Shown here: in pieces, positions 53,758 through 63,539 of the stretch
Layout of the letters: every line of letters starts with the position of its first letter
How positions within the stretch are numbered: the first letter of the stretch is position 1
Assembly: GCA_024515975.1 (NCBI GenBank)
Contig: JAMSKV010000003.1
Location: forward strand, 1 to 64,000
Reading direction: 5' to 3'
Source: Endosaccharibacter trunci
GTDB lineage: Bacteria; Pseudomonadota; Alphaproteobacteria; Acetobacterales; Acetobacteraceae
Length of the DNA stretch: 64,000 nt
The notes under the pieces: model-generated
The model's input: the letters and a program-made list of their open reading frames with translations, nothing else
What the model was told of the DNA's origin: nothing
Databases searched by the model: none
Program-made: the position numbers and the translations under genes

Positions 53758-56700
53758 ATGCCGCATGCCGATTTCGTCCATCTGCGAGTCCATTCCGCCT
53801 ACTCCCTGAGCCAGGGAGCGATCCGGCCGGCCGAAATCGCGGGGCTCGCGCGGGAGATGGGCATGCCGGCGGTGGCGATCGCCGATAGCGGCAACATGTT
53901 CGGCGCGCTGGAATTCTCGCAATATTGCCGCGACAAGGGCGTGCAGCCGATCGTCGGCTGCCAGGTGTCCCTGGGCGGTCCCGGCGGCCGCACCGGCGCT
54001 GCCGCAGAACCGCTGGTGCTGCTGGCGCAGGATGCGGCCGGTCTCGCCAACCTGCAGAAGCTGAGTTCGATCGGCTATCTGCTGAGCGATCCGGCCGAGC
54101 CCTGCATCACGCTGGAAACGCTGTTCGAGCATGCCGAGGGCCTCATCCTGCTCACGGGTGGTACGCGTGGGCCGCTGACGCGTCTGCTGGCCGACGGGCA
54201 GCCGGACGAGGCCAAGAAGCTTCTGCAGAGCCTGGCGCAAGGCTTTCCCGGCCGTGTCGCGGTGGAGCTGAACCGGCACGGTCTCGCGGTCGAGAAGGCG
54301 GTGGAGCCCGGCCTGATCGCGCTTGCCGACGAACTCGAACTGCCGCTGGTCGCCACCAACGAGTGCTTCTTCGCGCGCCCGGAGATGCACGAGGCGCACG
54401 ATGCGCTGCTGTGCATCGCGCAGGGACGCACCATGGCGGAGCGGGACCGCTGGCGGGTGTCGCCGGAGCAATGGTTCAAGCCGCCTGCGGAGATGCGCGC
54501 GCTGTTCGCCGATCTTCCCGAGGCCTGCGACAACACGGTGCTGATCGCCCGTCGCTGCGCGGTGATGTCGGAAACGCGCAAGCCGCTTCTGCCGATCTGC
54601 CCGAAAGTGCGGGAAGGCAGCACGGAAGAACAAACCCTGCGCGCCATGGCGGAAGAGGGTCTCGAAGCCCGTTTCGCGCGCATGACGCTGGATGACGATG
54701 CCAGGCGCGCCTATCGCGACCGTCTGGCTTTCGAGCTGGACGTGATCGCCTCCATGGGCTTTCCGGGCTACTTCCTGATCGTCGCCGACTTCATCCAGTG
54801 GGCCAAGGCGCACGACATTCCGGTGGGGCCCGGTCGCGGATCGGGCGCCGGCTCGCTCGCCGCCTGGGCGCTGACCATCACCGATATCGACCCGATCCCG
54901 TTCGGCCTGCTGTTCGAGCGGTTCCTCAATCCGGAACGCGTGTCGATGCCGGATTTCGACATCGATTTCTGCCAGGACCGGCGCGACGAGGTGATCGCCT
55001 ATGTGCGTCGCGAGTATGGCGGCGATCGCGTCGCGCAGATCATCACTTTCGGAAAGCTGCAGGCACGCGCCGCGGTGCGCGATGTGGGCCGCGTGCTCGG
55101 CCTGCCGTTCTTCGCGGTCAACAAGGTCTGCGAGCTGATCCCCAACAATCCGGCCAAGCCGGTGACGCTGAAGCAGGCGATCGACGGCGAGCCGCGCCTG
55201 CAGGAGATGCGCGACAGCGACGAGGCGATCCGCCGCCTGATGGAAATCGCGCTGCAGCTCGAGGGCCTGTATCGCCACGCCAGCACCCATGCCGCCGGCG
55301 TGGTGATCGGCGACCGGCCCTTGAACGAGCTGGTGCCGCTCTACCGCGATCCGAAGAGCGACATGCTCGTCACGCAGTTCAACATGAAGTTCGTGGAACA
55401 GGCCGGGCTGGTGAAGTTCGACTTCCTGGGCCTCACCACGCTCACCATTCTGCAACGCGGCGTGCAGATGCTGGCGAAGCTCGGCGTTCCGGTCGATCTT
55501 GCCGAGCAGCCGCTGGACGATGCCCGCACCTACGAGATGCTGGCGCGCGGCGATACCGGCGGCGTCTTCCAGTTCGAAGGGGCCGGCATGCGCGACGTGC
55601 TGCGCCAGATGCGCCCGACGCGGCTGGAGGACCTGATCGCCGCCGTGGCGCTGTACCGCCCGGGACCGATGGCCAACATCCCCGACTATTGCAGGAGAAA
55701 ACACGGCGAGAAGTGGGAATCGCCGCACGAGGAGATCCGCGACATCCTGGAAGAGACTTACGGCATCATGGTCTACCAGGAACAGGTGATGCAGATCGCC
55801 CAGAAGATGGCGGGCTACAGCCTGGGCGGCGCGGACCTGCTTCGCCGCGCCATGGGCAAGAAGATCCGCGCGGAAATGGACAAGCAGCGCGAGATCTTCA
55901 CCGAGGGCGCGGTCGGACGCGGCGTGGATCGCGACAAGGCGGTCGAGGTGTTCGAGCTGATGGCGAAATTTGCCGATTACGGCTTCAACAAATCGCATGC
56001 GGCCGCCTACGCGCTTGTCTCGTACCATACCGCCTGGATGAAGGCGAACCATCCCGTCGCGTTTCTCGCCGCCTGCATGTCCCTGGCACGGGAAAAGACC
56101 GACAAGCTGGCTGCGCTCAGGCAGGAGGCGGGGCGGCTGGGTGTCGCGGTGCTGCCGCCCGACATCAACCGCTCCGGCGCCGATTTCACCGTGGAGGTGG
56201 ACGAGAACGGCGTGCAGCAGGTGCGATACGCGCTGGCGGCGGTGAAGAAGGTGGGTCTGGCGGCGATGCAGGCGGTGGAAGCTGCGCGCGGCGACAAGCC
56301 TTTCGCCTCCCTGGTGGATTTCGCCCATCGCGTCGATCCGCGCATGCTCAACAAGATGCAGCTGGAGAATCTGGCGCGCGCCGGTGCGTTCGACAGCCTG
56401 GAGCCGAACCGGGCGCGGGTGTTCGCCGCGGCGGAGGTGATCCTGCGTCGCGCCCAGGCGGAAGCGCAGGAAGCCGCCAGCGGGCAGATCGGCCTGTTCG
56501 GCGCGCCGGCAGGGGGCGGGTCGCAGCTCGCGCCGCTGCGCCTGCCGGACGTGCCGGAATGGCCGGGAATCGAGCGTCTGGGATTGGAAGCGGAGGCGAT
56601 CGGCTTCCATCTCACCGGCCATCCTCTGGATGCGTATCGTCCGTTGCTGCGCCGCCTGGGCGCGACGCGCTCGACCGATCTGGAGACGGCCGGCCAGGCG

Positions 56701-57189
56701 GGCGTGACGCGCGCCAAGCTCGCCGGCTGCGTGATCGACCGCAAGGAACGTCCCACCCGCAGCGGTTCCAAGATGGCCTGGGTGCGGCTGTCGGACAGCA
56801 CCGGCGCCTGCGAGGTGACGTTCTTTTCCGAAACGCTGAGCCGGTCGCGCGACATTCTGGTCGCGGGGCAAGCCGTGCTGGTGACGGTCGAGCTGCGCAT
56901 GGAGGGCGAGATGGTGCGCGTGACGGCGCAGGACGCGATCTCGCTCGACCAGGCGGCGGCGGAGGATCGCGGCGAGATCCGCATCTGGATCGACCGGCCG
57001 GATGCGGTGACGGAGGTGCAGGGTCTGCTGGGCCGAGAGCGCGGCGGGCGCGGACGGGCGGTGTTGCTGCCCTGCCTGGACGAGACCCGCGATCTTGAAG
57101 TGAAGTTGCCGGAGCCCTACATGGTCACGCCGCGCCTTGCGGAAGCGTTGAAGCGCGTGCCGGGGGTGATGCGCGTGGAGGAGCGGTAA
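53758..57189 (+). CDS. dnaE: DNA polymerase III alpha subunit
   Basis: The protein has 1143 residues. The N-terminal PHP domain (HLRVHSAYSLSQGAI) is followed by the polymerase core with the catalytic PDFDIDFCQDRRDEV and GPGRGSGAGSLAAWAL, a helix-hairpin-helix part and a C-terminal OB domain with the ending ALKRVPGVMRVEER. It is the replicative DnaE1 type, not the error-prone DnaE2. The start ATG at 53758 gives the family N-terminus MPHADFVHLRVHSAYS. It lies just after the MFS gene with 51 nt between. Confidence 0.96.
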   Translation: MPHADFVHLRVHSAYSLSQGAIRPAEIAGLAREMGMPAVAIADSGNMFGALEFSQYCRDKGVQPIVGCQVSLGGPGGRTGAAAEPLVLLAQDAAGLANLQKLSSIGYLLSDPAEPCITLETLFEHAEGLILLTGGTRGPLTRLLADGQPDEAKKLLQSLAQGFPGRVAVELNRHGLAVEKAVEPGLIALADELELPLVATNECFFARPEMHEAHDALLCIAQGRTMAERDRWRVSPEQWFKPPAEMRALFADLPEACDNTVLIARRCAVMSETRKPLLPICPKVREGSTEEQTLRAMAEEGLEARFARMTLDDDARRAYRDRLAFELDVIASMGFPGYFLIVADFIQWAKAHDIPVGPGRGSGAGSLAAWALTITDIDPIPFGLLFERFLNPERVSMPDFDIDFCQDRRDEVIAYVRREYGGDRVAQIITFGKLQARAAVRDVGRVLGLPFFAVNKVCELIPNNPAKPVTLKQAIDGEPRLQEMRDSDEAIRRLMEIALQLEGLYRHASTHAAGVVIGDRPLNELVPLYRDPKSDMLVTQFNMKFVEQAGLVKFDFLGLTTLTILQRGVQMLAKLGVPVDLAEQPLDDARTYEMLARGDTGGVFQFEGAGMRDVLRQMRPTRLEDLIAAVALYRPGPMANIPDYCRRKHGEKWESPHEEIRDILEETYGIMVYQEQVMQIAQKMAGYSLGGADLLRRAMGKKIRAEMDKQREIFTEGAVGRGVDRDKAVEVFELMAKFADYGFNKSHAAAYALVSYHTAWMKANHPVAFLAACMSLAREKTDKLAALRQEAGRLGVAVLPPDINRSGADFTVEVDENGVQQVRYALAAVKKVGLAAMQAVEAARGDKPFASLVDFAHRVDPRMLNKMQLENLARAGAFDSLEPNRARVFAAAEVILRRAQAEAQEAASGQIGLFGAPAGGGSQLAPLRLPDVPEWPGIERLGLEAEAIGFHLTGHPLDAYRPLLRRLGATRSTDLETAGQAGVTRAKLAGCVIDRKERPTRSGSKMAWVRLSDSTGACEVTFFSETLSRSRDILVAGQAVLVTVELRMEGEMVRVTAQDAISLDQAAAEDRGEIRIWIDRPDAVTEVQGLLGRERGGRGRAVLLPCLDETRDLEVKLPEPYMVTPRLAEALKRVPGVMRVEER

Positions 57190-57232
57190 GCGTCTCGCCC
57201 GCCGCGCGGCGGCGACGGGCGAAACGGTTCGG

Positions 57233-58636
57233 TCAGCGCATGGCGAGGAACGTTCCGTCGCCGAGGCGCTGCTCGATCTCCTCCAGGCTGCGCCCCTTGG
57301 TTTCCGGCACGGCGCGCAGCACGAACACCCAGGCCAGAACGTTGATGGCGGCGAACACGAAGAACGCGTAGCCGGCGCCGAGCGCCTGCACCATGGTCAG
57401 GGTGAACAGCGACACGACGAGGTCGAACGTCCAGTGCGACAGGGCGACCATGCTCATGCCCTTGCCGCGGATCGCGAGCGGGAACACCTCCGCGCCGACC
57501 AGCCAGATCGAGGCCGAGATCGAGCCGACGTTGAAGATCTCGTAGGCGATCAGCCCGGCGACAGCCGTGTAGCGGCCGATTCCGGTCGGATTGCCGCCGA
57601 TGAACGAGCCGCCGAGCAGGACGAGGCCGAGCGCCGCCAGCAGCAGGAAACGCAGCATCAGCGTGCGGCGGCCCCAGCGGTCCACTGCCCAGAGGCCGAA
57701 CGCGGTGGCGACCACGATGGTGACGCCCACCAGCAACTGGGTCTGCAGGGCCTCGTCGGCGCCGAATCCGGCTGAGGCCAGCACGGAGGGGGCGTAGTAG
57801 ATCGTCGCGTTGGTGCCCGTGATCTGACAGAACATGCCGATGCCGGTGCCGGCGATCAGGGCCGGCCGGACGCGGCGGGAGAACAGCAGTTTCCAGGAGC
57901 CGTTCTCGCGCGGTTGCGCTTCGACCGCACCGAGTTCCTCGGCAGCCACCGCGTCGCTGGGGCGAACGCGGCGCAGGATGGCGAGGGCGCGTTCCGACTG
58001 GCCCCGGAGCACGAGATAGCGCGGGCTCTCCGGCAGAAACAGCATGCCCAGGAACAGGATCGCGGCCGGAACGGTGCCGAGCAGGAACATCAGCCGCCAG
58101 TTGCCGCCGGACCCGTCGCTTCCACCCAGTGCCCAGCCGATGATGGTGGAGACAAGTATCCCGACCACGATCGCGAGCTGGAACAGCAGCACCAGGGAGC
58201 CGCGTCGCGCGGCGGGAGCCAGTTCGGCGATATAGACCGGGATGATCTGGCTGGTGCCGCCGACGGCGAGGCCGAGCAGCAGGCGCACCGCGATCAGCAT
58301 GGTGGCGGAGTGCGATGTCGCGGATGCGATCGAGCCGATGATGAAAATCACCGCGGCGATCAGGATGGTCGGGCGCCGGCCGACCCGGTCGGACACAGGG
58401 CCTGCGACCAGGCAGCCGACCAGAGCGCCAGCGACGATGGCCGAGGTGACGAGCTCCTTGCCGAAGGTGTCGACCGGAATGTCGCGGGTGATGAACAGGA
58501 GGGCGGCGGAGATGATGCCGGTGTCGTAGCCGAACAGCAGCCCGCCCAGGGCGGATACGGCCGCGATGATCAGCACCGTCAGGCTGGCGCGTCTGGTGCG
58601 GCCGGGGTCGTCTGGGTGAGTTGCGCTGAGAGCCAT
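57233..58636 (-). CDS. sugar porter family MFS transporter
   Basis: The protein has 467 residues with twelve helices. Sugar-porter signatures are present: [14 protein letters not shown] in helix 1, [13 protein letters not shown] after helix 2, [17 protein letters not shown] in the central loop, and the final [16 protein letters not shown]. It imports a hexose, pentose or polyol by proton symport. I chose the ATG at 58636 as the natural N-terminus ([10 protein letters not shown]); a longer frame open to 58894 lacks a family match. It converges on dnaE and is divergent from rpsB. Confidence 0.92.
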   Translation of the reverse strand: MALSATHPDDPGRTRRASLTVLIIAAVSALGGLLFGYDTGIISAALLFITRDIPVDTFGKELVTSAIVAGALVGCLVAGPVSDRVGRRPTILIAAVIFIIGSIASATSHSATMLIAVRLLLGLAVGGTSQIIPVYIAELAPAARRGSLVLLFQLAIVVGILVSTIIGWALGGSDGSGGNWRLMFLLGTVPAAILFLGMLFLPESPRYLVLRGQSERALAILRRVRPSDAVAAEELGAVEAQPRENGSWKLLFSRRVRPALIAGTGIGMFCQITGTNATIYYAPSVLASAGFGADEALQTQLLVGVTIVVATAFGLWAVDRWGRRTLMLRFLLLAALGLVLLGGSFIGGNPTGIGRYTAVAGLIAYEIFNVGSISASIWLVGAEVFPLAIRGKGMSMVALSHWTFDLVVSLFTLTMVQALGAGYAFFVFAAINVLAWVFVLRAVPETKGRSLEEIEQRLGDGTFLAMR

Positions 58637-58920
58637 CTGATCCGTTGCTTCTGGTTGTGATCCGTCCTCTGTGTAGCGTCCGGATCGGGAAAGGCCATCT
58701 CCGGCCGGACCATCGGATCGCTTCTGGACCGGCTTCGGCCCGGCATGACGGTTCGTGCTTGCAACCGCGCCGGCTTTCGCCCATACCGCGTGCGCTGTTT
58801 GGCATCCCGGTCGCCGGTCGCGGGTGTCTTGCGGTAATTCGCACGCGGGAAGCGTTCTGGTGTCCGCAAGGACGGGGCGCCCGCGGAGGATCAACCAGAA
58901 TTCCTGAAAGGAGCACGCCG

Positions 58921-59709
58921 ATGGCGATGCCCGATTTCACCATGCGCCAGCTGCTCGAGGCCGGTGTCCATTTCGGCCACCACACCCGCCGCTGGAACCC
59001 GCGCATGGCGCCGTACCTGTTCGGCACCCGCAACCAGGTCCACATCATCGACCTGCAGCAGACCGTGCCGATGCTCGATCGCGCGCTGAAGGCCGTGCGC
59101 GACACCGTCGCCGGCGGCGGCCGCGTCCTGTTCGTCGGCACCAAGCGCGCGGCAGCCGAGCATGTGGCCGAGGCGGCGGCTCGTTGCGGCCAGTACTACG
59201 TGAACCATCGCTGGCTCGGCGGCATGCTGACCAACTGGAAGACCATCACCGGCTCGATCAAGCGCCTGCGCCAGATCGAGGAGATGCTGAGCGGCGACAC
59301 GCAGGGCCTGACCAAGAAGGAAATCCTCGAGATCACCCGCGACCAGGAGAAGCTGGAGCGCTCGCTGGGCGGCATCAAGGAGATGGGCGGCCTGCCGGAC
59401 ATGCTGTTCATCATCGACACCAACAAGGAGAAGCTGGCGGTCGAGGAAGCCAACAAGCTCGGCATCCCGGTGATCGCCGTTCTCGACAGCAACTCCGATC
59501 CGCAGGGCGTCACCTATCCGATCCCGGGCAATGACGACGCGATCCGCGCCATCACCCTGTATTGCGAGCTGATCTCCTCCGCGGTTCTGGACGGCATCTC
59601 CGCCGAGCTGGGCGCGTCCGGCCAGGATTACGGCGCCTCCGAGGAGCTTCCGGTCGAGCTGGCGCCGGAAGCCGCCGCCGAGCAGGGCGCGGAAGCCGCC
59701 GCGGAGTAA
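58921..59709 (+). CDS. rpsB: 30S ribosomal protein S2
   Basis: The protein has 262 residues. [32 protein letters not shown]-like [12 protein letters not shown] and the LIFVIDTNKE-like block [23 protein letters not shown] are typical. A Glu/Ala-rich tail follows residue 230. AAAGGAG lies 9 nt before the ATG. The 285-nt upstream gap presumably holds the promoter. Confidence 0.97.
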   Translation: MAMPDFTMRQLLEAGVHFGHHTRRWNPRMAPYLFGTRNQVHIIDLQQTVPMLDRALKAVRDTVAGGGRVLFVGTKRAAAEHVAEAAARCGQYYVNHRWLGGMLTNWKTITGSIKRLRQIEEMLSGDTQGLTKKEILEITRDQEKLERSLGGIKEMGGLPDMLFIIDTNKEKLAVEEANKLGIPVIAVLDSNSDPQGVTYPIPGNDDAIRAITLYCELISSAVLDGISAELGASGQDYGASEELPVELAPEAAAEQGAEAAAE

Positions 59710-59719
59710 TCCGCGCACG

Positions 59720-59750
59720 ACCGTGCCGCGGATGGAAGCGGCACGGTTTT
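59720..59750 (+). terminator. intercistronic hairpin between rpsB and tsf
   Basis: A 10-bp stem ACCGTGCCGC/GCGGCACGGT with an 8-nt loop is followed by TTT. It lies 11 nt after rpsB and 88 nt before tsf, so it probably attenuates transcription to lower tsf relative to rpsB. Confidence 0.7.
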
Positions 59751-59837
59751 CCGATGTCTGAACATGCAGGGACTGCGCCTCGCCTTCGGATCTCCCATCC
59801 GGATGGCCGGGCGCAGAACCGTTTGATGGAGAGAAAC

Positions 59838-60764
59838 ATGGCGGAAATCACGGCAGCCCTGGTGAAGGACCTGCGCGAGAAGACCGGCGCCGGCATGATG
59901 GACTGCAAAAAGGCGCTGACCGAGAATGGCGGCGATCTGGAGCAGGCGATCGACTGGCTGCGCACCAAGGGCCTGGCCGCTGCGGCCAAGAAGTCCGGCC
60001 GCGTGGCCGCCGAGGGCCTGATCGGCGTGGCGTCCGCGCCGCAGGTCGCAGCGATGGTCGAGGTCAATTCCGAGACCGACTTCGTCTCGCGCAACGAGAG
60101 CTTCCAGCAGTTCGTCGAGACGGTCGCCAAGATCGCGCTGACGGTCGGCGAGGACGTGGAGGCCATCAAGGCCGCCACCGTGCCGGGCACCGACAAGACG
60201 GTCGCCGAGACCATCACCAACCTGATCGCCACCATCGGCGAGAACATGACCATCCGCCGCGCCCGCGTGCTGCGCGTGCCGTCGGGCGTGGTCGCGACCT
60301 ATGTTCACTCGGCGCTGCGTCCGGGCATCGGCAAGATCGGCGTCCTGGCCGCGATCGAGGCGCCGTCCGAGAGCGAGGCGCTGGAGCTGCTGGGCCGCCA
60401 GATCGGCATGCATGTCGCCGCGACCCGTCCGTCCGCCCTGGATGTCGATGCGGTGGACCCGGCCGAGCTGGAGCGCGAGCGCGCCGTTCTGGTCGAGCAG
60501 GCTCGCGCGTCGGGCAAGCCGGACGCCATCATCGAGAAGATGGTGGATGGCCGCATCCGCAAGTACTACGAGGAAGTGGTGCTGCTGGAGCAGGTCTGGG
60601 TGCATGACGGCGAGAGCCGCGTGAAGGCGGTGGTGCAGAAGGCCGGCGGCAAGCTGGTCGGCTTCGACCGCTTCCAGCTCGGCGAGGGCATCGAGAAGGA
60701 GACCAGCGACTTCGCCGCCGAAGTCGCCGCGGTGTCCGGCGTGGGCCAGAAGCCCGCCGCCTGA
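59838..60764 (+). CDS. tsf: translation elongation factor Ts
   Basis: The protein has 308 residues. The N-terminal [23 protein letters not shown] and [16 protein letters not shown] are the EF-Ts hallmarks, and the coiled-coil and dimer regions follow. It exchanges GDP on EF-Tu. The ATG at 59838 gives [15 protein letters not shown] lies 5-6 nt upstream. Normally pyrH follows tsf in many bacteria; here recO does. Confidence 0.97.
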   Translation: MAEITAALVKDLREKTGAGMMDCKKALTENGGDLEQAIDWLRTKGLAAAAKKSGRVAAEGLIGVASAPQVAAMVEVNSETDFVSRNESFQQFVETVAKIALTVGEDVEAIKAATVPGTDKTVAETITNLIATIGENMTIRRARVLRVPSGVVATYVHSALRPGIGKIGVLAAIEAPSESEALELLGRQIGMHVAATRPSALDVDAVDPAELERERAVLVEQARASGKPDAIIEKMVDGRIRKYYEEVVLLEQVWVHDGESRVKAVVQKAGGKLVGFDRFQLGEGIEKETSDFAAEVAAVSGVGQKPAA

Positions 60765-60786
60765 AACAACGAAACGGGGGCTTCCG

Positions 60787-61536
60787 ATGGAATGGGAAGC
60801 CCCCGCGATTGTTCTGGCCGCGTCGTCCTACGGTGAGGGCGGCGCGGTCGCGCATGTGCTGACCGAGCATCATGGCGCCTTCCGCGGCCTGGTTCGCGGC
60901 GGCGGCGCACGGGCCAACCTTGCCACGTGGCAGGCGGGCAATCTGGTCACCGCGCACTGGTCCGCGCGCCTGCCGGACCAGCTGGGCACGTTGCGCGCCG
61001 AGCTGGTGCATCCCTCCGCCGCCCGCCTTCTCTCAGCACCTTTGCCGCTTGCGCTCTTGAGTTCCGCTTGCGCCCTCGCCGATACCGCGCTGCCGGAGCG
61101 CGAGCCGCATCCGGCCGTGTTCGGCGAGCTTCTGCGACTGCTGACACTGCTCAGCCTGGAGGTGGGCGAGGGCGAGCGTTCGGGGCCGGCGGCGTATCTG
61201 CGCTGGGAAGCGACGCTCCTGACCGATCTCGGCTATGGGATGGACCTTTCCGCCTGCGCCGTCAGCGGAGCGACGCAGGGGCTCAGCCATGTGTCGCCGC
61301 GCACCGGGCGGGCTGTCTCCCCGGAAGGGGCGGGGCCATGGCGCGACCGTTTGCTGCGCCTGCCGCCGCTGTTTCTCGATCCCGCGCTGGCGGGCGACGC
61401 ATCGGACTGGCGAGACGGGCTTCTGCTGACCGGGCATTTCCTGTCGCGCGACGTGTTCGGCCAGCGTCACCGGCCGGTTCCGGCGGCGCGGGAACGGCTG
61501 TTCGAGATGGTGGATCGGCTGGCCGCGAACGGCTGA
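60787..61536 (+). CDS. recO: DNA repair protein RecO
   Basis: The protein has 249 residues. The N-terminal OB-fold (EWEAPAIVLAASSYGEGGAVAHVLTEHHG) and a helical C-terminal domain (LRWEATLLTDLGYGMDLSACAVSG) match RecO. The zinc-finger Cys set of some RecO proteins is not complete here. It helps load RecA in the RecFOR gap-repair pathway. It starts 22 nt after tsf and is probably in the same unit. Confidence 0.9.
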   Translation: MEWEAPAIVLAASSYGEGGAVAHVLTEHHGAFRGLVRGGGARANLATWQAGNLVTAHWSARLPDQLGTLRAELVHPSAARLLSAPLPLALLSSACALADTALPEREPHPAVFGELLRLLTLLSLEVGEGERSGPAAYLRWEATLLTDLGYGMDLSACAVSGATQGLSHVSPRTGRAVSPEGAGPWRDRLLRLPPLFLDPALAGDASDWRDGLLLTGHFLSRDVFGQRHRPVPAARERLFEMVDRLAANG

Positions 61537-61565
61537 ATTTTCGCCGTTCCCGAAATCGTCGCGCC

Positions 61566-62471
61566 TCAGGCCCGGCTGATGACAGCGACACTCGGGAAGT
61601 TCTTGGCGAGATGATCGATCAGCGCGCGAATAGCCGGCGGCAGGCCGCGCCGCGTCGTGAAGGCCAGATGCACGATGCCCTGGCGTCCACGCCAGGCCGG
61701 CAGCACGTGTTCCAGCCGACCGTCTTGCAGCGCCTCTCGGCAGATGTGATCGGGCAGGAACGCGATACCGAGACCGGCGATCGCGGCATCGCGCATGGTC
61801 GCCATGTCCGCGCAGCCCAGGCGGGGACGGAGGCGGAACACGCGCATCGGTGCCGGTTCCGCTTCCATCGCCCATTCGACCTCTTCCGACATGTCGTTCG
61901 TGGCCAGGATGGGCAGGTCGGCCAACCGCTCGATGCGGTCGACCTGGCAGGCCAGTCCGGGACTGGCGACCAGGATGCGTGTCGACATCCCCAGCGACCG
62001 TATCGTCAGCGACGCATCCGATTCGAGGCTGGTGCGGACGCGCAGCGCCAGATCGATCCGCTCCCCGATCAGGTCAACGGGGCGATCGGTGACGACGATC
62101 TGCAGCCGCACCTTCGGGAAACGCTCCAGGTAGGACGCGATCAGCCCGGCGATCGGCGCGATCATCCCTGTCGGGCAACTGAAGCGCACCCGTCCATGCG
62201 GTTCGGCCTGGGCGCGTGCGACCAGGGCTTCCGCCTGCTCGGCTTCGGCGAGGATGGCCCGGCATCGCTCGTAGAAGGCCAGGCCGGTATCCGTGACCCG
62301 GAAACGACGGCTCGATCGCTCGATCAGACGCAGGCCCAGGCGCTCCTCGAGGCCGGCGATCCTGCGGCTGAGCTTGGATTTCGGCTCGCCGAGCGATCGT
62401 CCTGCCGCGGCGAAACCGCCGCGTGCGACGATCTCGGCGAAATAGGCGTAGTCGTTGAGATCGACCCGCAT
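61566..62471 (-). CDS. LysR family transcriptional regulator
   Basis: The protein has 301 residues. The winged helix is at about 5-65 (DYAYFAEIVARGGFAAAGRSLG, KLSRRIAGLEERLG); the effector domain follows. It resembles the CrgA/YhjC-like group controlling nearby oxidoreductases. It is divergently oriented to an SDR gene 110 nt away, its likely target. A dyad at 62474-62493 directly abuts its start codon. Confidence 0.92.
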   Translation of the reverse strand: MRVDLNDYAYFAEIVARGGFAAAGRSLGEPKSKLSRRIAGLEERLGLRLIERSSRRFRVTDTGLAFYERCRAILAEAEQAEALVARAQAEPHGRVRFSCPTGMIAPIAGLIASYLERFPKVRLQIVVTDRPVDLIGERIDLALRVRTSLESDASLTIRSLGMSTRILVASPGLACQVDRIERLADLPILATNDMSEEVEWAMEAEPAPMRVFRLRPRLGCADMATMRDAAIAGLGIAFLPDHICREALQDGRLEHVLPAWRGRQGIVHLAFTTRRGLPPAIRALIDHLAKNFPSVAVISRA

Positions 62472-62473
62472 CG

Positions 62474-62493
62474 GCGTTCCTCCGGTGGAACGC
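62474..62493. promoter_or_regulatory. LysR-type operator dyad
   Basis: The perfect inverted repeat GCGTTCC-N6-GGAACGC holds a T-N11-A spacing (62478 to 62490), the form of LysR boxes. It lies 3 nt upstream of the LysR start and 89 nt before the SDR start, so the protein could autoregulate and control the SDR gene here. Confidence 0.5.
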
Positions 62494-62581
62494 TAGGTGC
62501 CGATTTTCATCACTACAAGGCTCATCGTTCCGTTCTCAGCTTGGGGACAACGGCATGTCGCCGGTTTCGAGGAACAGGACG

Positions 62582-63334
62582 ATGACGAACAGGTTCAACA
62601 ACAAGGTCGTGGTGGTCACCGGCGGATCGAGCGGGATCGGGCTCGCCGCCGCGACGGCGTTTTCCGCCGAGGGTGCGCACGTGTACATCACCGGCCGTCG
62701 CCAGGAGGCGCTGGATGCGGCCGTGAAGCAGATCGGCGGCCGGGTTGTCGCGGTCCGTGGCGACATGGCCGACCTCGCCGATATCGACCGCTTGTATGAG
62801 ACGGTGCGGAAGGAGCATTCCAGGATCGACGTCCTGTTCGCCAATGCCGGTGGCGGCGAGATCGTTCCGCTCGGCGAGATCACCGAGGTGCACTACCAGC
62901 GCACCTTCGACACCAATGTGAAAGGCGTGCTGTTCACGGTGCAGAAAGCGCTGCCGCTTCTCCAGGACGGAGCGTCCGTCATTCTGACCGGCTCCACGGC
63001 CGGCATCACCGGCACGCCGGCCTTCAGCGTCTATGGGGCAACCAAGGCGGCCGTCCGCAGCTTTGCCCGCAACTGGATTCTCGATCTGAAGGACCGGCAT
63101 ATCCGGGTCAACGCCATCAGCCCCGGCGTGACCGACACCGCCGGACTGGACGAACTGTTCGGCGGCGGCGAGAGCGCGCAGGGCACACGGGACTACCTGG
63201 CTGGCCTGATCCCCGCCGGGCGGATCGGACGCCCGGACGAGATTGCCAGGGCGGTGCTGTTCCTGGCTTCGGAGGATGCAAGCTTCGTCAACGGCGTCGA
63301 GCTGTTTGCCGACGGAGGCCAGGCGCAGATCTGA
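62582..63334 (+). CDS. SDR family NAD(P)-dependent oxidoreductase
   Basis: The protein has 250 residues, a classical short-chain dehydrogenase. The cofactor loop TGGSSGIG is at 13-20, NAG at 88-90, and the catalytic residues are S138, Y151 and K155 (YGATK). TGRR after beta 2 suggests NADPH preference. The substrate is unknown. The ATG at 62582 gives the normal N-terminus; GAGGA lies 8 nt upstream. Confidence 0.92.
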   Translation: MTNRFNNKVVVVTGGSSGIGLAAATAFSAEGAHVYITGRRQEALDAAVKQIGGRVVAVRGDMADLADIDRLYETVRKEHSRIDVLFANAGGGEIVPLGEITEVHYQRTFDTNVKGVLFTVQKALPLLQDGASVILTGSTAGITGTPAFSVYGATKAAVRSFARNWILDLKDRHIRVNAISPGVTDTAGLDELFGGGESAQGTRDYLAGLIPAGRIGRPDEIARAVLFLASEDASFVNGVELFADGGQAQI

Positions 63335-63539
63335 GGGTCTCGCCGGCGGCCTGGAACGCGACGGTTCGGGTCGCCGGCCATTTCCAACTCCCCGACGGAA
63401 GTTTCGGATACAGCGCTGCGCCGCACCCGCGTGCGGATCGTCAGGTTGCCGGCATCGAGGCGGCCCCCTGGACGAACAGGGAGGGACGGATCGCCGATAT
63501 TCACCTCCGCCATCTGCCGGCAGGTCGCGATGCCGGAGG

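Noticed and set aside
53677-56871. Minus-strand open frame of 1064 codons opposite dnaE
   Set aside because: It is a high-GC shadow; the plus strand has all DnaE motifs.
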